18,633 nucleotides of DNA from DATLFI01 sp035524895 (GTDB lineage Bacteria > Acidobacteriota > Thermoanaerobaculia > Multivoradales > Multivoraceae): positions 1-18,633 of the forward strand of contig DATLFI010000436.1 in assembly GCA_035524895.1 (NCBI GenBank). Reading direction: 5' to 3'. The notes below the pieces were generated by a model. It was not told where the DNA came from and made no database searches. It was given only the letters and a program-made list of their open reading frames with translations. The translations under genes and the position numbers were made by a program. This document shows, in pieces, positions 8,136 through 16,442 of this stretch. How positions within the stretch are numbered: position 1 is the stretch's first letter; each line of letters opens with the position of its first letter.

Positions 8136-9581
8136 TCACCCCTTGATCACGCCGAACGGCTTCAGCCGGAACACCTTGTTCGAGATCCCCGCCCCCTCCA
8201 TCACGTCGACCACCGCGGCGACGTCCTTGTAGGCGTGCGGCATCTCCTCGGCCACGGTGCGCATGCCGGCTGCCCGCACGGTGACGCCGCGGTTCGCCAT
8301 CTCGGCGACGAGGTCGCGACCACGGCTCTGGCGCTTCGCCTGGGCGCGGCTCATCAGCCTGCCGGCGCCGTGGCAGGTCGAGCCGAAGGTCTTCTCCATC
8401 GCCCCCGGCGCGCCCACCAGCACGAACGAGTAGCGACCCATGTCGCCCGGCACCAACACAGGCTGACCGACCTCGCGCAGGCTCTCGGGGATGCGATGGT
8501 CGCCGGGCGGGAAGGCCCGCGTCGCGCCCTTGCGGTGCACGCACAGCCTGCGGGACCGGCCGTCCACGAGGTGGTCCTCGAACTTGGCGATGTTGTGGCA
8601 GACGTCGTACACCAGGCGCATGCCCAGCTCCTCGACGCGCACGCCGAGCACCCTCGCGAAGGACTCGCGCGCCAGGTGTGTGATGGTCTGCCGGTTCGCC
8701 CAGGCGTAGTTGGCAGCGCAGGCCATCGCCCCGATGTAGGCGCGCCCCTCTTCGGACCGAACGGGGGCGCAGCAGAGCTGTCGATCGGGCAGCACGATGC
8801 CGTAACGCCGCACCGCCTTCTCCATCACCGCGAGGTAGTCGTCGCAAACCTGGTAGCCGAAGCCGCGAGAGCCGCAGTGCACGAGCACGCACACCGTTCC
8901 TTCGACGACTCCGAGCGCTCGCGCCACGTCTGGCAGGTAGATCTCGTCCACCACACCGAGCTCGAGGAAGTGGTTGCCCGACCCGAGCGTGCCGAGTTGT
9001 CGCCGGCCGCGCTCCATAGCTCGGTCGGACACTCGTCCCGGATCGGCGCCGTCGAGCCGCCCACCCTCTTCGGTATGCCGCAGGTCGTCCTCGGTTCCCA
9101 TCCCGAGCTTGCGCACCACGTGCTCCGCGCCGCGTACCAGGACGCGCTCGAGCTCGGGCCGGGACAGCTCCGCGACGGCGTGCGCTGATCCCACTCCGGT
9201 CGGCACCGTCCGGAACAGCTCGTCCACCAGCTCGACGCGCACCCGCTCCAGGTCCTCGCGCCGCAGATCCGTGCGCAGCACCCGCACGCCGCAGTTGATG
9301 TCGTAACCGACCCCGCCCGGCGAGATCACGCCGCCCTGCTCGGGATCGGTGGCGGCGACCCCGCCGATCGGGAACCCGTAGCCCCAGTGGATGTCTGGCA
9401 TCGCGAGCGACGCCTGGACGATGCCCGGCAGGTGCGCGACGTTCGCGACCTGCTGCGGGCTCTGATCTCCCTCGAGGTCGCGCACGATCTCCGGGCTGGC
9501 GTAGATGTGGCCGGGTACCCTCATGCCGCCAGTACGCGGCACTTCCCAGAGGTACTCGTCGATGCGCTCGAGGGTCGGCAT
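8136..9581 (-). CDS. rtcB: RNA-splicing ligase RtcB
   Basis: 481 aa from ATG 9581. RtcB joins RNA ends bearing 2',3'-cyclic phosphate or 3'-phosphate to 5'-OH ends, using GTP and Mn2+. The catalytic residues are visible: Asp94 and Cys97 in GVGYDINCGVR, Asn203-His204 in GSGNHFLEL, His235 in HCGSRGFG, His329 in YDVCHNIAKFE, the guanylylated His404 in TCHGAGR, and Lys480 at the C-terminus. From memory, this numbering is nearly that of the Pyrococcus horikoshii enzyme, so it is the archease-assisted long type. It starts 16 nt after the archease stop. The spacer is C-rich with no Shine-Dalgarno, so translation may be coupled. No RtcA or RtcR is in the window. Confidence 0.97.
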   Translation of the reverse strand: MPTLERIDEYLWEVPRTGGMRVPGHIYASPEIVRDLEGDQSPQQVANVAHLPGIVQASLAMPDIHWGYGFPIGGVAATDPEQGGVISPGGVGYDINCGVRVLRTDLRREDLERVRVELVDELFRTVPTGVGSAHAVAELSRPELERVLVRGAEHVVRKLGMGTEDDLRHTEEGGRLDGADPGRVSDRAMERGRRQLGTLGSGNHFLELGVVDEIYLPDVARALGVVEGTVCVLVHCGSRGFGYQVCDDYLAVMEKAVRRYGIVLPDRQLCCAPVRSEEGRAYIGAMACAANYAWANRQTITHLARESFARVLGVRVEELGMRLVYDVCHNIAKFEDHLVDGRSRRLCVHRKGATRAFPPGDHRIPESLREVGQPVLVPGDMGRYSFVLVGAPGAMEKTFGSTCHGAGRLMSRAQAKRQSRGRDLVAEMANRGVTVRAAGMRTVAEEMPHAYKDVAAVVDVMEGAGISNKVFRLKPFGVIKG

Positions 9582-9597
9582 GGGGGAGAGGGGGGCC

Positions 9598-10035
9598 TCA
9601 CACGTCCACGATCACCGTCGTGCGCCACAGACCGCCCTCGGCACGCACCCGTAGCTGGTGGTAAGTGATCGCCTTGATCTCGGTGTGGATCGTATGGCGC
9701 AACGGATCGTACCGCTCGCCTCTGAAGAGGCCGCGCACGACTTCGCCCGTCACCTCGACGGGCTCGACGTAAGCTGTGAGCCAGAGGTCCCGCTCGAGCC
9801 AGAAGTAGACCTCCTGCAGCCAGTGCACGAGGCGTTCCTCGTGCGAATCGCCGGCCACCTGGAGCGTCCGCTGCTCCGCCGGCGCGACCCGTTCTCGGTC
9901 GTAGCAGATCTCGCCGAGCGCCGTTACCGCCTCGGCGAAGAGCGCCGCGAGACTAGGCGCCCACACTTCGAAACCGAGATCCGCCGTGTGGTCGATCTCG
10001 CGATGCCCGGCGGCGCGCGGCCTCGGGACCGTCAC
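9598..10035 (-). CDS. Archease, RtcB activation factor
   Basis: 145 aa from GTG 10035, whose GTGA overlaps the stop of the bTHX gene, so translation is probably coupled; no separate Shine-Dalgarno is seen. Archease speeds RtcB guanylylation and turnover. Family features: REIDHTADLGFEVWAPS near the start, LVHWLQEVYFWLE in the middle, IKAITYHQL, and the C-terminal VIVDV, whose Asp is a conserved metal-linked residue in the family. Length is normal. The rtcB gene follows directly, which supports the assignment. Cytoplasmic. Confidence 0.95.
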   Translation of the reverse strand: MTVPRPRAAGHREIDHTADLGFEVWAPSLAALFAEAVTALGEICYDRERVAPAEQRTLQVAGDSHEERLVHWLQEVYFWLERDLWLTAYVEPVEVTGEVVRGLFRGERYDPLRHTIHTEIKAITYHQLRVRAEGGLWRTTVIVDV

Positions 10036-10214
10036 CCGGAGGGCGCGGCCGCCTTCTTCCGGGTCGCGGGAGACGCCTTCTTGGCCGCGGGCGCTGGTGT
10101 CGCGGCGGCGGCGGGCACTGCCACGTCCTTCTTCTTGCGCTTGCCCGGCCGGGTCTTGCCGAACGAGCCGCGGAAGATCTTGCCCTTCTTGGTGCGCTTG
10201 TCACCTTTTCCCAT
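10032..10214 (-). CDS. Small ribosomal subunit protein bTHX with Ala/Lys-rich tail
   Basis: 60 aa from ATG 10214, preceded by AAGGAAGGAG 5 nt upstream, one of the best ribosome sites in the window. Upstream in-frame codons look non-coding. The N-terminus MGKGDKRTKKGKIFRGSFGK followed by TRPGKRKKK closely matches Thermus Thx, a very basic peptide of about 26 residues buried in the head of the 30S subunit. Residues 30-60 are an extra tail rich in Ala, Pro and Lys, probably disordered or rRNA-binding. Its stop overlaps the archease start (GTGA), making it the first gene of a bTHX-archease-rtcB unit. No clear -35/-10 pair was found; the leader carries the perfect hairpin CGCCGGC-N3-GCCGGCG (10247-10263). 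Confidence 0.9.
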   Translation of the reverse strand: MGKGDKRTKKGKIFRGSFGKTRPGKRKKKDVAVPAAAATPAPAAKKASPATRKKAAAPSG

Positions 10215-10299
10215 ATGTGCTCCTTCCTTCGAGCGTCGTAGCTTAGCGCCGGCAGAGCCGGCGTGCCGCACGAGACGAAAAAGACTCTGCCTGCGGGCG

Positions 10300-10500
10300 A
10301 CTGCCCTGGGAGCCTCGCTTCGACGAGCCCGACCACCCGGCGCGACAGCGGGCGCGCGAGGTCGCTTCCGAGATCGACGAGCACCTCGCCCGCACCGTCG
10401 AGGAGCCCGCTTTGGCCCCATCGCGAGCCATCGCGCCGCCATGGCCTCGATCGGCCGCCGGCACGATCGCAGAAACCGGACGATCCGGGACGCGCACGCC
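10300..10500 (+). pseudogene. Remnant of an ADOP permease prefix domain
   Basis: The frame at 10307 reads WEPRFDEPDHPARQRAR, then EIDEHLARTVEE. This matches the N-terminus of the intact permease at 13650 (WEPRFDQPDDP... EIDEHLARTVDE). After a gap with loss of frame, the next frame at 10429 reads HRAAMASIGRRHDRRNR, matching HRAAIATIGHRRARRHR. About 60-70 nt of the prefix domain are missing between the two blocks, and nothing of the membrane part follows on this strand. I see no functional start. It is the stump of a second PadR-linked permease, cut off next to the tandem hairpins at 10506. Confidence 0.75.
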
Positions 10501-10505
10501 GGCTA

Positions 10506-10557
10506 CCAACCTCGCGGCTGCGCGAGGCCCTCCAACCTCGCGGCTGCGCGAGGCCCT
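10506..10557. repeat. Two tandem 26-nt units, each a hairpin
   Basis: Positions 10506-10531 and 10532-10557 are identical. Each unit contains CCTCGCG-GCTG-CGCGAGG, a perfect 7-bp stem with a 4-nt loop. They lie exactly between the permease prefix remnant (plus strand) and the 3' end of the broken permease (minus strand, ending 10570). Confidence 0.85.
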
Positions 10558-10569
10558 CGCGGGGCACGC

Positions 10570-13021
10570 TCACGGAGCCCGCAGAGCCTCCAGCGGTGAG
10601 ACGCGGAGAGCCCGCCGCACGGGCACCGCCGCCGCTGTCACGAGGGCGGCGGCGACCAGCCCGAGCGCGAGCGCGTGGCTCGCCGGATCGCCCGGGCCGA
10701 CGCCGTGGAGCGACCCGCGCAGGAAGCGTGAAAGCGCCATGGCGCCCAGCGAACCGGCGGCGGCGCCCCCCACCAGCACCACCGCGAGCTCTCCCAGCAC
10801 GGCACCGACGATCGCTGCCGGCCCGGCGCCGAGCGCCTGGCGCAGCCCGATCTCTCGAGTGCGCAGGCGCACGGCGTAGCCGACCGCACCGAACACGCCG
10901 ACCGCCGCGAGCACCAGCGCGAAGACCGCGAACAGACTGGTCAGCGACGACTGGAAGGCCGGCGCGCCGAGCCATCGCTCGGCCACCGAGTCGAAGGTGC
11001 GGAAGCCGTGCGCCGGCTGCAATGGATCGAGCTCGGCGAGGATCGCGCGCGCGTCGTCGAACAGCACGCTGGGATCGGCGTCACCCCCCCGTCCATGCGC
11101 AGAGCGAAGCCGCTGCTGGAGGAGGCCGCGACCGGCACGTACACGGTCGGACGCGGGGGGCTGGCGGGCCCGAGCTCGTGCACGTCGCCGACCACCGCCA
11201 CCACCTGCAGCTCGGGGGCGCTGAAGGCGTGCAGCCGCGCGCTGGCGCCGAGCGCCGGCGCGCCCGAGCCGGCCAGGAAGCGCTCGACGAAGGTCCGGTT
11301 CACCGCCATCACGCGTGCCTCGCCCAAACCGCGACGACGTCGCCGGCCGCGAACGGACGACCCTCGAGCACCGGGATGCCGAGTGTCTCGAAGTAGCCCT
11401 CGCCGACCAGTCGGTAGGTGGCGGCGCCCGGCCGTCCGTCCTCCGTTGACCTCCCGGCCACCGTCACCGGCGTCGCGGTGTTGATCGGCGTCAGCGGCAG
11501 GCTGCTCGCAACCGCGGCCCCGCGCACGCCGGGAAGCGCGCGCAGCCGCTCCACCGCGCTGCGCAGCAGCGCCGCGCGCTGTGCCGGCTCCGGGTAGCGC
11601 GCCGGCGGCAGCGCCACCTCGAAGGTCATCAGGCGGTCGATCGCGAAGCCGAGGTCAGTGCGCGCCAGGGCGTCGAAGCTGCGCGTGAGGAGCCCGGCAC
11701 CGACCAGCAGCAGCATCGCGAGCGCCACCTCGAGCCCTACCAGCAGGCCACGCGTGCGCGCCGTGACGTCGCGCCGCGCGACCCCGCGCGATCCTCGCGC
11801 CGCGGCGCGCCCGCTCGGCAGCGCCGGCAGGACCGCGAAGAGCAGGACCGCGACCGCGGCGGCAGCGGCGGCGAAGAGGGCGACGCGTCCGTCGACCACC
11901 ACCTCGTGCTCGCGCGGCAGCAGCCCAGGGCGCGCGTTGCCGAACCAGCGCACCGCGGACCAGGCGACGGCGAGCCCAGCGGCGCCCGCCGCGAGGCCGA
12001 GCATGGCGCCGTCGAGCGCCAGCTCGGCGGCCAGGCGCCCGCGCGACGCGCCCAGCGCGCTGCGCACGAACAGCTCGCCCTGCCGCTCGTCGCGGCGCAG
12101 CAGCAGCAGGTTCGCGACGTTCGCGCACGCGACCAGCATCACCAGGCCGACCGCGGCGAAGACGATCCACAGCGCGGCGCGCACCTGCGCGACACCCTGT
12201 TCCGCGAGCGGCAGCACCGTGACGCCGAGCGCCTCGAGTGGACCGGCGGTGCTCGGCAGGCCGTCGGGCCCGAGACCGCGTAGCAGCTCGCCCAGCTCGG
12301 CGCGCGCCTCGTCCAGGTGGACGCCGGCGCCCAGACGCCCGAAGCCGAACAGGTAGCTGGCCTCCCGGTACGCCGGCGGCTCGGGCAGCACCAGCGGCGC
12401 CCACACGTCGGCGGCACCGTAGGGCGAACGGAACTCCTCCGCCAGCACGCCGACGACCACGAAGGTCTCGCCCAGGCTCCGGCGCGGGCCGAACGGCGCC
12501 GTCCAGGAGAGTCGGAGCTGCTCGCCGATCACATCGGAGTCGCCACCGAAGCGTCGCTGCCAGAAAACGTGCCCGAGCACGATCGGCTGCGCTCCCCCAC
12601 CGGTTCGCGCATCCTCGGCCGCGAGCAGTCGGCCCGCCGACGCCGTGCCGCCGAACAGCTCGAAGAACCCCGGCGAGACCAGCGCTCCGGGTACCCGCTC
12701 GGCGCCTTCGGCCGCCGCCAGATGGAAGCTGATCGGGTCGAACGCCTCGATCGCCTCCAGGGAGTGCGTGGCCCCGCGCAGGTGCTCGAGCACGGCGGCG
12801 GTGAGCGGCACCATCGGCGACACCGGCGACGACTCGCGCAGCACCACCAGGCGCTCCGGGTCCGGATACGGCAGCGGGCGCAGCACCAGCGTGTCCACGA
12901 CGCTGAAGATCGCGGTCGCGGCGGCGATGCCGAGCCCGAGCGTGACGACCACCAGCGCGGTCCAACCGGGTCGGCGCGCCAACCGGCGCGAGGTGTGAGT
13001 GAGAGCGAGAACGGGGTCCAT
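10570..13021 (-). pseudogene. ADOP/MacB-like ABC permease with two frameshifts
   Basis: ATG 13021 has GGAGG 5 nt upstream. The N-terminal part reads PGWTALVVVTLGLGIAAATAIFSVVDTLVLRPLPYPDPERLV cut short here in two pieces: TALVVVTLGLGIAAATAIFS and LRPLPYPDPERLVVL, the MacB periplasmic-core start. A first FtsX region follows (LVACANVANLLLLRR, ALGASRGRLAAELAL). Frame is lost near C3 at 11323-11325 (GGG on the coding strand) after GRPFAAGD and regained at ARVMAVNRTFVERFL. It is lost again at the C7 run 11084-11090 after ALRMDGG and regained at SVLFDDARAILAELD. The end is a second FtsX domain (RTREIGLRQALGAG, VSPLEALRAP). Restoring one G at each site gives exactly 818 codons, normal for the family without a prefix domain. 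No ATPase gene is near. It is either a recent pseudogene or a sequencing error. Confidence 0.85.
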
Positions 13022-13293
13022 GCGCACCTCCGGATTCCCGGACGCGGGGGCCGCGCGGCGGCGCACCGCGGGTGTCGTGATTCGATGTCGTGAGCAGTCG
13101 ATCGTCCCTTGGACCGCCTCGACCGGGCGCGAGTTCCCGAGATCGCAACGCGCCCGAGGTCGCGATCGGCGGGCGCTCGAGAGCCTCGCGCAGGAGCGTA
13201 CGGCGCTTGCACACCTGAGCTCTTCAGGGTAAGGTCGCGGGCAACTGACCTCAACGATTGAGGGATAGACGCTTCAGGGGAAGGAGCGACGCG
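13022..13293. promoter_or_regulatory. Divergent regulatory region of the permease/PadR genes
   Basis: On the plus strand TTGCAC (13207-13212), a 17-nt spacer and TAAGGT (13230-13235) form a modest promoter. Just after the expected start lies the perfect inverted repeat CCTCAA-CGA-TTGAGG (13249-13263), a candidate PadR operator. A 13-nt direct repeat CTTCAGGG(T/G)AAGG occurs at 13222-13234 and 13272-13284, exactly 50 bp apart; the second copy runs into the padR ribosome site. Confidence 0.4.
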
Positions 13294-13653
13294 ATGACCA
13301 GCGAGCCGCAGCCGACCTCCCTCGCCCTCCTCCAGGGCACGCTCGACCTGTTGATCCTGGAGGCGCTGCGCGGCGGCCCACTCCACGGCTACGGCGTCGC
13401 GCGCCTGCTGCGCGAGCGCTCCGGCGACGCGCTGCAGGTCGAGGAGGGTGCGCTCTACACCGCCCTCCATCGCATGGAGGAGCGCGGCTGGCTGGTCTCG
13501 AAGTGGGGCGTGTCGGAGACCGGCCGCCGCGCCCGCTTCTACCGCCTCACGCCCGTAGGCAGGCGCCAGCTCCACAAGCAGAGCCGCGGGTTCGCGCGCT
13601 ACGCCGGCGCAGTGTTTCGGGTGCTGGGCCTGCGCCCGGAGGAGGCGCCGTGA
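13294..13653 (+). CDS. PadR-family transcriptional regulator
   Basis: 119 aa from ATG 13294, with AAGGAG 7 nt upstream; a longer in-frame start at 13258 lies in the regulatory region and is less likely. The winged-helix pattern is typical: LLQGTLDLLILEAL, then GPLHGYGVARLLRE, then EEGALYTALHRMEERGWL, then GRRARFYRLTPVGRRQL. PadR proteins are cytoplasmic dimeric repressors, often of exporters. The TGA stop overlaps the GTG of the downstream permease (GTGA), so the two are translated as a unit. Autoregulation through the inverted repeat at 13249-13263 is inferred. The inducer is unknown. Confidence 0.95.
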   Translation: MTSEPQPTSLALLQGTLDLLILEALRGGPLHGYGVARLLRERSGDALQVEEGALYTALHRMEERGWLVSKWGVSETGRRARFYRLTPVGRRQLHKQSRGFARYAGAVFRVLGLRPEEAP

Positions 13654-16394
13654 GCCCGAAGGCGCCCTGGGAGCCCCGATTCGACCAGCCCGACGACCCC
13701 TCCCTGCGCGTCGAGACCGAGGTCGGCATCGAGATCGACGAGCACCTCGCGCGCACGGTCGACGAGCTCGTGGCGAACGGTCTTGGGCGAGCCGAGGCAG
13801 AGCGCGCCGCACGTCGGCGTTTCGGCGACGTCGCCGCGCATCGCGCGGCGATCGCCACGATCGGCCACCGTCGCGCGCGCCGCCACCGCGCGCTCGAGGC
13901 GGGACGGGCGGTCGCCGCGGCCGCGCGGGTGGCCTGGCGGGACCTCCGCCGCAACCCCGGATCGAGCCTTGCGGTCGCGTTCGTGCTGGCGCTCGGCCTC
14001 GGCGTCAACGCCGTCACCTTCACCTGGATCGACCGGCTGCTGTTGCGCGGGCCGCTCGGGGTCGAGCAGGCCGACTCGCTGCGCTGGGTCACCGTCGAGC
14101 GCCGGTTGCAGGGCGGTCCTTTCGCGGGTTCCGCGCCGCCGCCGGCGGGGGCCGACGTGATCCGCACCGACCACCTCGCCTACCCCGACGTCGAGGACCT
14201 GCGGAACGCCTCGCTGCTGCGCGGCGTGTCGGGCGTCACCAGCACCCTCGCCGTGCTCGGCCGCGGGGAGCGCGCCGGCACCGTCGCGGTGTCGCTGGTC
14301 AACGCGGGGTTCTTCGAGCTGCTCGGCGCGCGACCGATCCTGGGTCGCGTGTTCACGGCGGACGAGGACCGCGACGGCGCCGAGGGCGTGGCGGTACTGT
14401 CCCACGCCTTCTGGCGCCGCCACTTCGATGCCGATCCCGGAGCGCCCGGCAAGACACTCGAGCTCGACGGCCGCCGCTTCGTGGTGATCGGCGTGGCGCC
14501 ACGCCGGTTCACCGGCGCCGGTGTCGAGCGCGTCGACCTCTGGGTGCCGCTGCGCGCGGCTTCGAGCCTGGTGGTCTCGGGCGATTGGGAGACCCACCGC
14601 GGCATCATCTGGCTGCGGGCTCTGGTCGGCCTGCGTGATGGCGTCGCGGCGGCCCAGGCAGAGGCCGAGACGACCGCGCTCCACCGCGCCGGGCGCGCCG
14701 ACTCGCGTCGCTACGACCCGGAGGCCAAGGTGCTGCTGGAGCCGCTGGCGTCGGCGAGCGGCGCCGGCGGCGGTCAGCAGCGGCGCATCTGGACGCTGCT
14801 CTCGGCGCTCTCGCTGCTGCTCCTCGCGGTGGCGGTGTTCAACGCGGCCAACCTGGGCCTGGCGCGCGCCGAGCGCCGCGCCGCCGAGCGCGCGCTCCGC
14901 ATGGCGCTCGGCGCGAGCCACGTCCGCCTCCTCCTCGAGGATGCCGTGCGCGCGCTCCTGCTCGCCGGGCTCGGCGGTGTCGCGGCGTTGGCTGCGGGAG
15001 CGGCCGTTTCCGGGCCCGCGGGGCGGCTGTTGCTGCCCAACGTCGACTGGCTCGACTCGCGCCCCAGCGCGACGGTGCTCGCCGCCGTCGCGGCGTTGGG
15101 CCTCGTCGCCGCCGCCGCCGTCGCGATCCTGCCTGCCATCCAGGGTCGCCGCTCGGCGCCGGCGCGGGCGATCGCCGCGGCGGGCCGCTCGGGCGCCGCT
15201 GCCCGATCGCCGCTGCGCACCTCGCTGCTGGTGGCGCAGGCGTGCCTGTCGCTGGTGCTCGCGTCGGGCGCCGCGCTCTTCGTACGCAGCTTCGAGCGCG
15301 CTGCGGCGCTCGACCTCGGGCTCGAGCCGCGCGGCCTGCTGCTGCTCTACCTCGACGGCCTCCCAAAGAGCGCCGGCGATGCGGAGTCGTTGCTGGGGCG
15401 GATCCACGAGCGCGTCGCCGAGCTTCCCGGCGTCGCGAGCGTCGCGCGCTCGGGGATGGTGCCGTTCCAGTCGTCGTGGGCGGAGTCGCTGCGCGTGCCC
15501 GGCCTCCCCGAGCTGCCGCGGGTCGAGGACGGCGGGCCGTACGTGTACGCGGTGTCCTCGGAGTATCTGGACACGACCGGCATCGAGGTGCGCCGCGGTC
15601 GCGGCTTCACCCCCGCCGACGACCTCGCGGGTGCGCCGCGCGTGGCGCTGGTCAACGAGACCATGGCGCGGTTGTACTGGCCGGGAGAGGACCCCGTCGG
15701 CAAGTGCCTGCTGATCGGCGACGGCGAACCGCCGTGCGCCGACGTCGTCGGCGTGGTCGAGAACGTGCGGCGCCAGGCGCTGATCGAGGGCGACAGCCTG
15801 CAGTACTACGTGCCGCTCGCGCAGGGCGTGATCGCGATTCCGCCGAGCGGCGGCCTCCTGGTCCGGCTGCGCGAGGACAGCGACCGCAGCTCCGCGGTGC
15901 ACGCCGCCGCGATCCGTCGCGAGATCTTCGCGACAGCGCCCGATCTCCGCTTCGTCGGCGGCGGCTCGTTCGAGAACGTGCTCTCGCCGCACCTGCGCTC
16001 CTGGCGGCTCGGCGCCACGCTGTTCTCGGTGCTGGGCGGGCTGGCGCTCCTGGTGGCCGGGGTCGGACTCTACGGTTCGCTCTCGTTCGAGGTCGCCTGC
16101 CGCCGCGTCGAGCTCGGCATCCGCGGTGCGCTCGGCGCCGGGGCCGGCCGGCTGGCGCGCGACGTGGTCCTCCGCGGCCTCCTGCTCGCCGGCGGCGGCA
16201 TCGCGATCGGGCTGGCCGCGGTGCTGGCAGCCGGGCGCCTGGCAGAACCGCTGCTGTTCCAGACCTCGCCGCGCGACCCGGCGCTGCTGCTCATGGCGAG
16301 CGCGCTGCTGGTGGCGGTGGCGGCGCTCGCGAGTTGGCTGCCCGCGGCGCGCGCGGCGCGCGTCGACCCGGCCACGGCGTTGCGCTCGGAGTAG
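13650..16394 (+). CDS. ADOP-type (PadR-linked) ABC transporter permease
   Basis: 914 aa from GTG 13650, which overlaps the padR stop and has GGAGGAGG just upstream. Residues 1-90 form the soluble prefix domain found in PadR-linked permeases (WEPRFDQPDDP, EIDEHLARTVDEL, AERAARRRFGD). The first TM follows near residue 105 (SSLAVAFVLALGLGVNAVTF), then the MacB-like periplasmic core, the first FtsX unit (LLLAVAVFNAANLGLARAER, RMALGASHVRLLLEDAV), a second core, and the last FtsX unit ending ASWLPAARAARVDPATALRS. The protein is therefore an internal duplication of a MacB-like permease. MacB-type systems usually need an ATPase and often an outer-membrane partner; neither is nearby, which is typical of these orphan permeases. 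Substrate unknown. Intact, unlike the paralog at 10570-13021. Confidence 0.93.
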   Translation: MSPKAPWEPRFDQPDDPSLRVETEVGIEIDEHLARTVDELVANGLGRAEAERAARRRFGDVAAHRAAIATIGHRRARRHRALEAGRAVAAAARVAWRDLRRNPGSSLAVAFVLALGLGVNAVTFTWIDRLLLRGPLGVEQADSLRWVTVERRLQGGPFAGSAPPPAGADVIRTDHLAYPDVEDLRNASLLRGVSGVTSTLAVLGRGERAGTVAVSLVNAGFFELLGARPILGRVFTADEDRDGAEGVAVLSHAFWRRHFDADPGAPGKTLELDGRRFVVIGVAPRRFTGAGVERVDLWVPLRAASSLVVSGDWETHRGIIWLRALVGLRDGVAAAQAEAETTALHRAGRADSRRYDPEAKVLLEPLASASGAGGGQQRRIWTLLSALSLLLLAVAVFNAANLGLARAERRAAERALRMALGASHVRLLLEDAVRALLLAGLGGVAALAAGAAVSGPAGRLLLPNVDWLDSRPSATVLAAVAALGLVAAAAVAILPAIQGRRSAPARAIAAAGRSGAAARSPLRTSLLVAQACLSLVLASGAALFVRSFERAAALDLGLEPRGLLLLYLDGLPKSAGDAESLLGRIHERVAELPGVASVARSGMVPFQSSWAESLRVPGLPELPRVEDGGPYVYAVSSEYLDTTGIEVRRGRGFTPADDLAGAPRVALVNETMARLYWPGEDPVGKCLLIGDGEPPCADVVGVVENVRRQALIEGDSLQYYVPLAQGVIAIPPSGGLLVRLREDSDRSSAVHAAAIRREIFATAPDLRFVGGGSFENVLSPHLRSWRLGATLFSVLGGLALLVAGVGLYGSLSFEVACRRVELGIRGALGAGAGRLARDVVLRGLLLAGGGIAIGLAAVLAAGRLAEPLLFQTSPRDPALLLMASALLVAVAALASWLPAARAARVDPATALRSE

Positions 16395-16442
16395 GCTGCG
16401 CAAAGCGCTGACGAGCTACACCTTCTCAGGGAGCCCACGCCG

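Noticed and set aside
10247..10263. Rho-independent terminator upstream of bTHX
   Set aside because: The stem is perfect but no T-run follows it in either direction, so it is noted only as a leader hairpin.
10506..10557. CRISPR array
   Set aside because: There are only two units with no spacer between them and each is a palindrome; no cas gene is present.
13599..16403. Very long open frame on the minus strand opposite the PadR-linked permease
   Set aside because: It is the antisense shadow of a clear FtsX/ADOP permease in high-GC DNA. Its translation is rich in Arg, Gln, Asp and His with no membrane or domain pattern.
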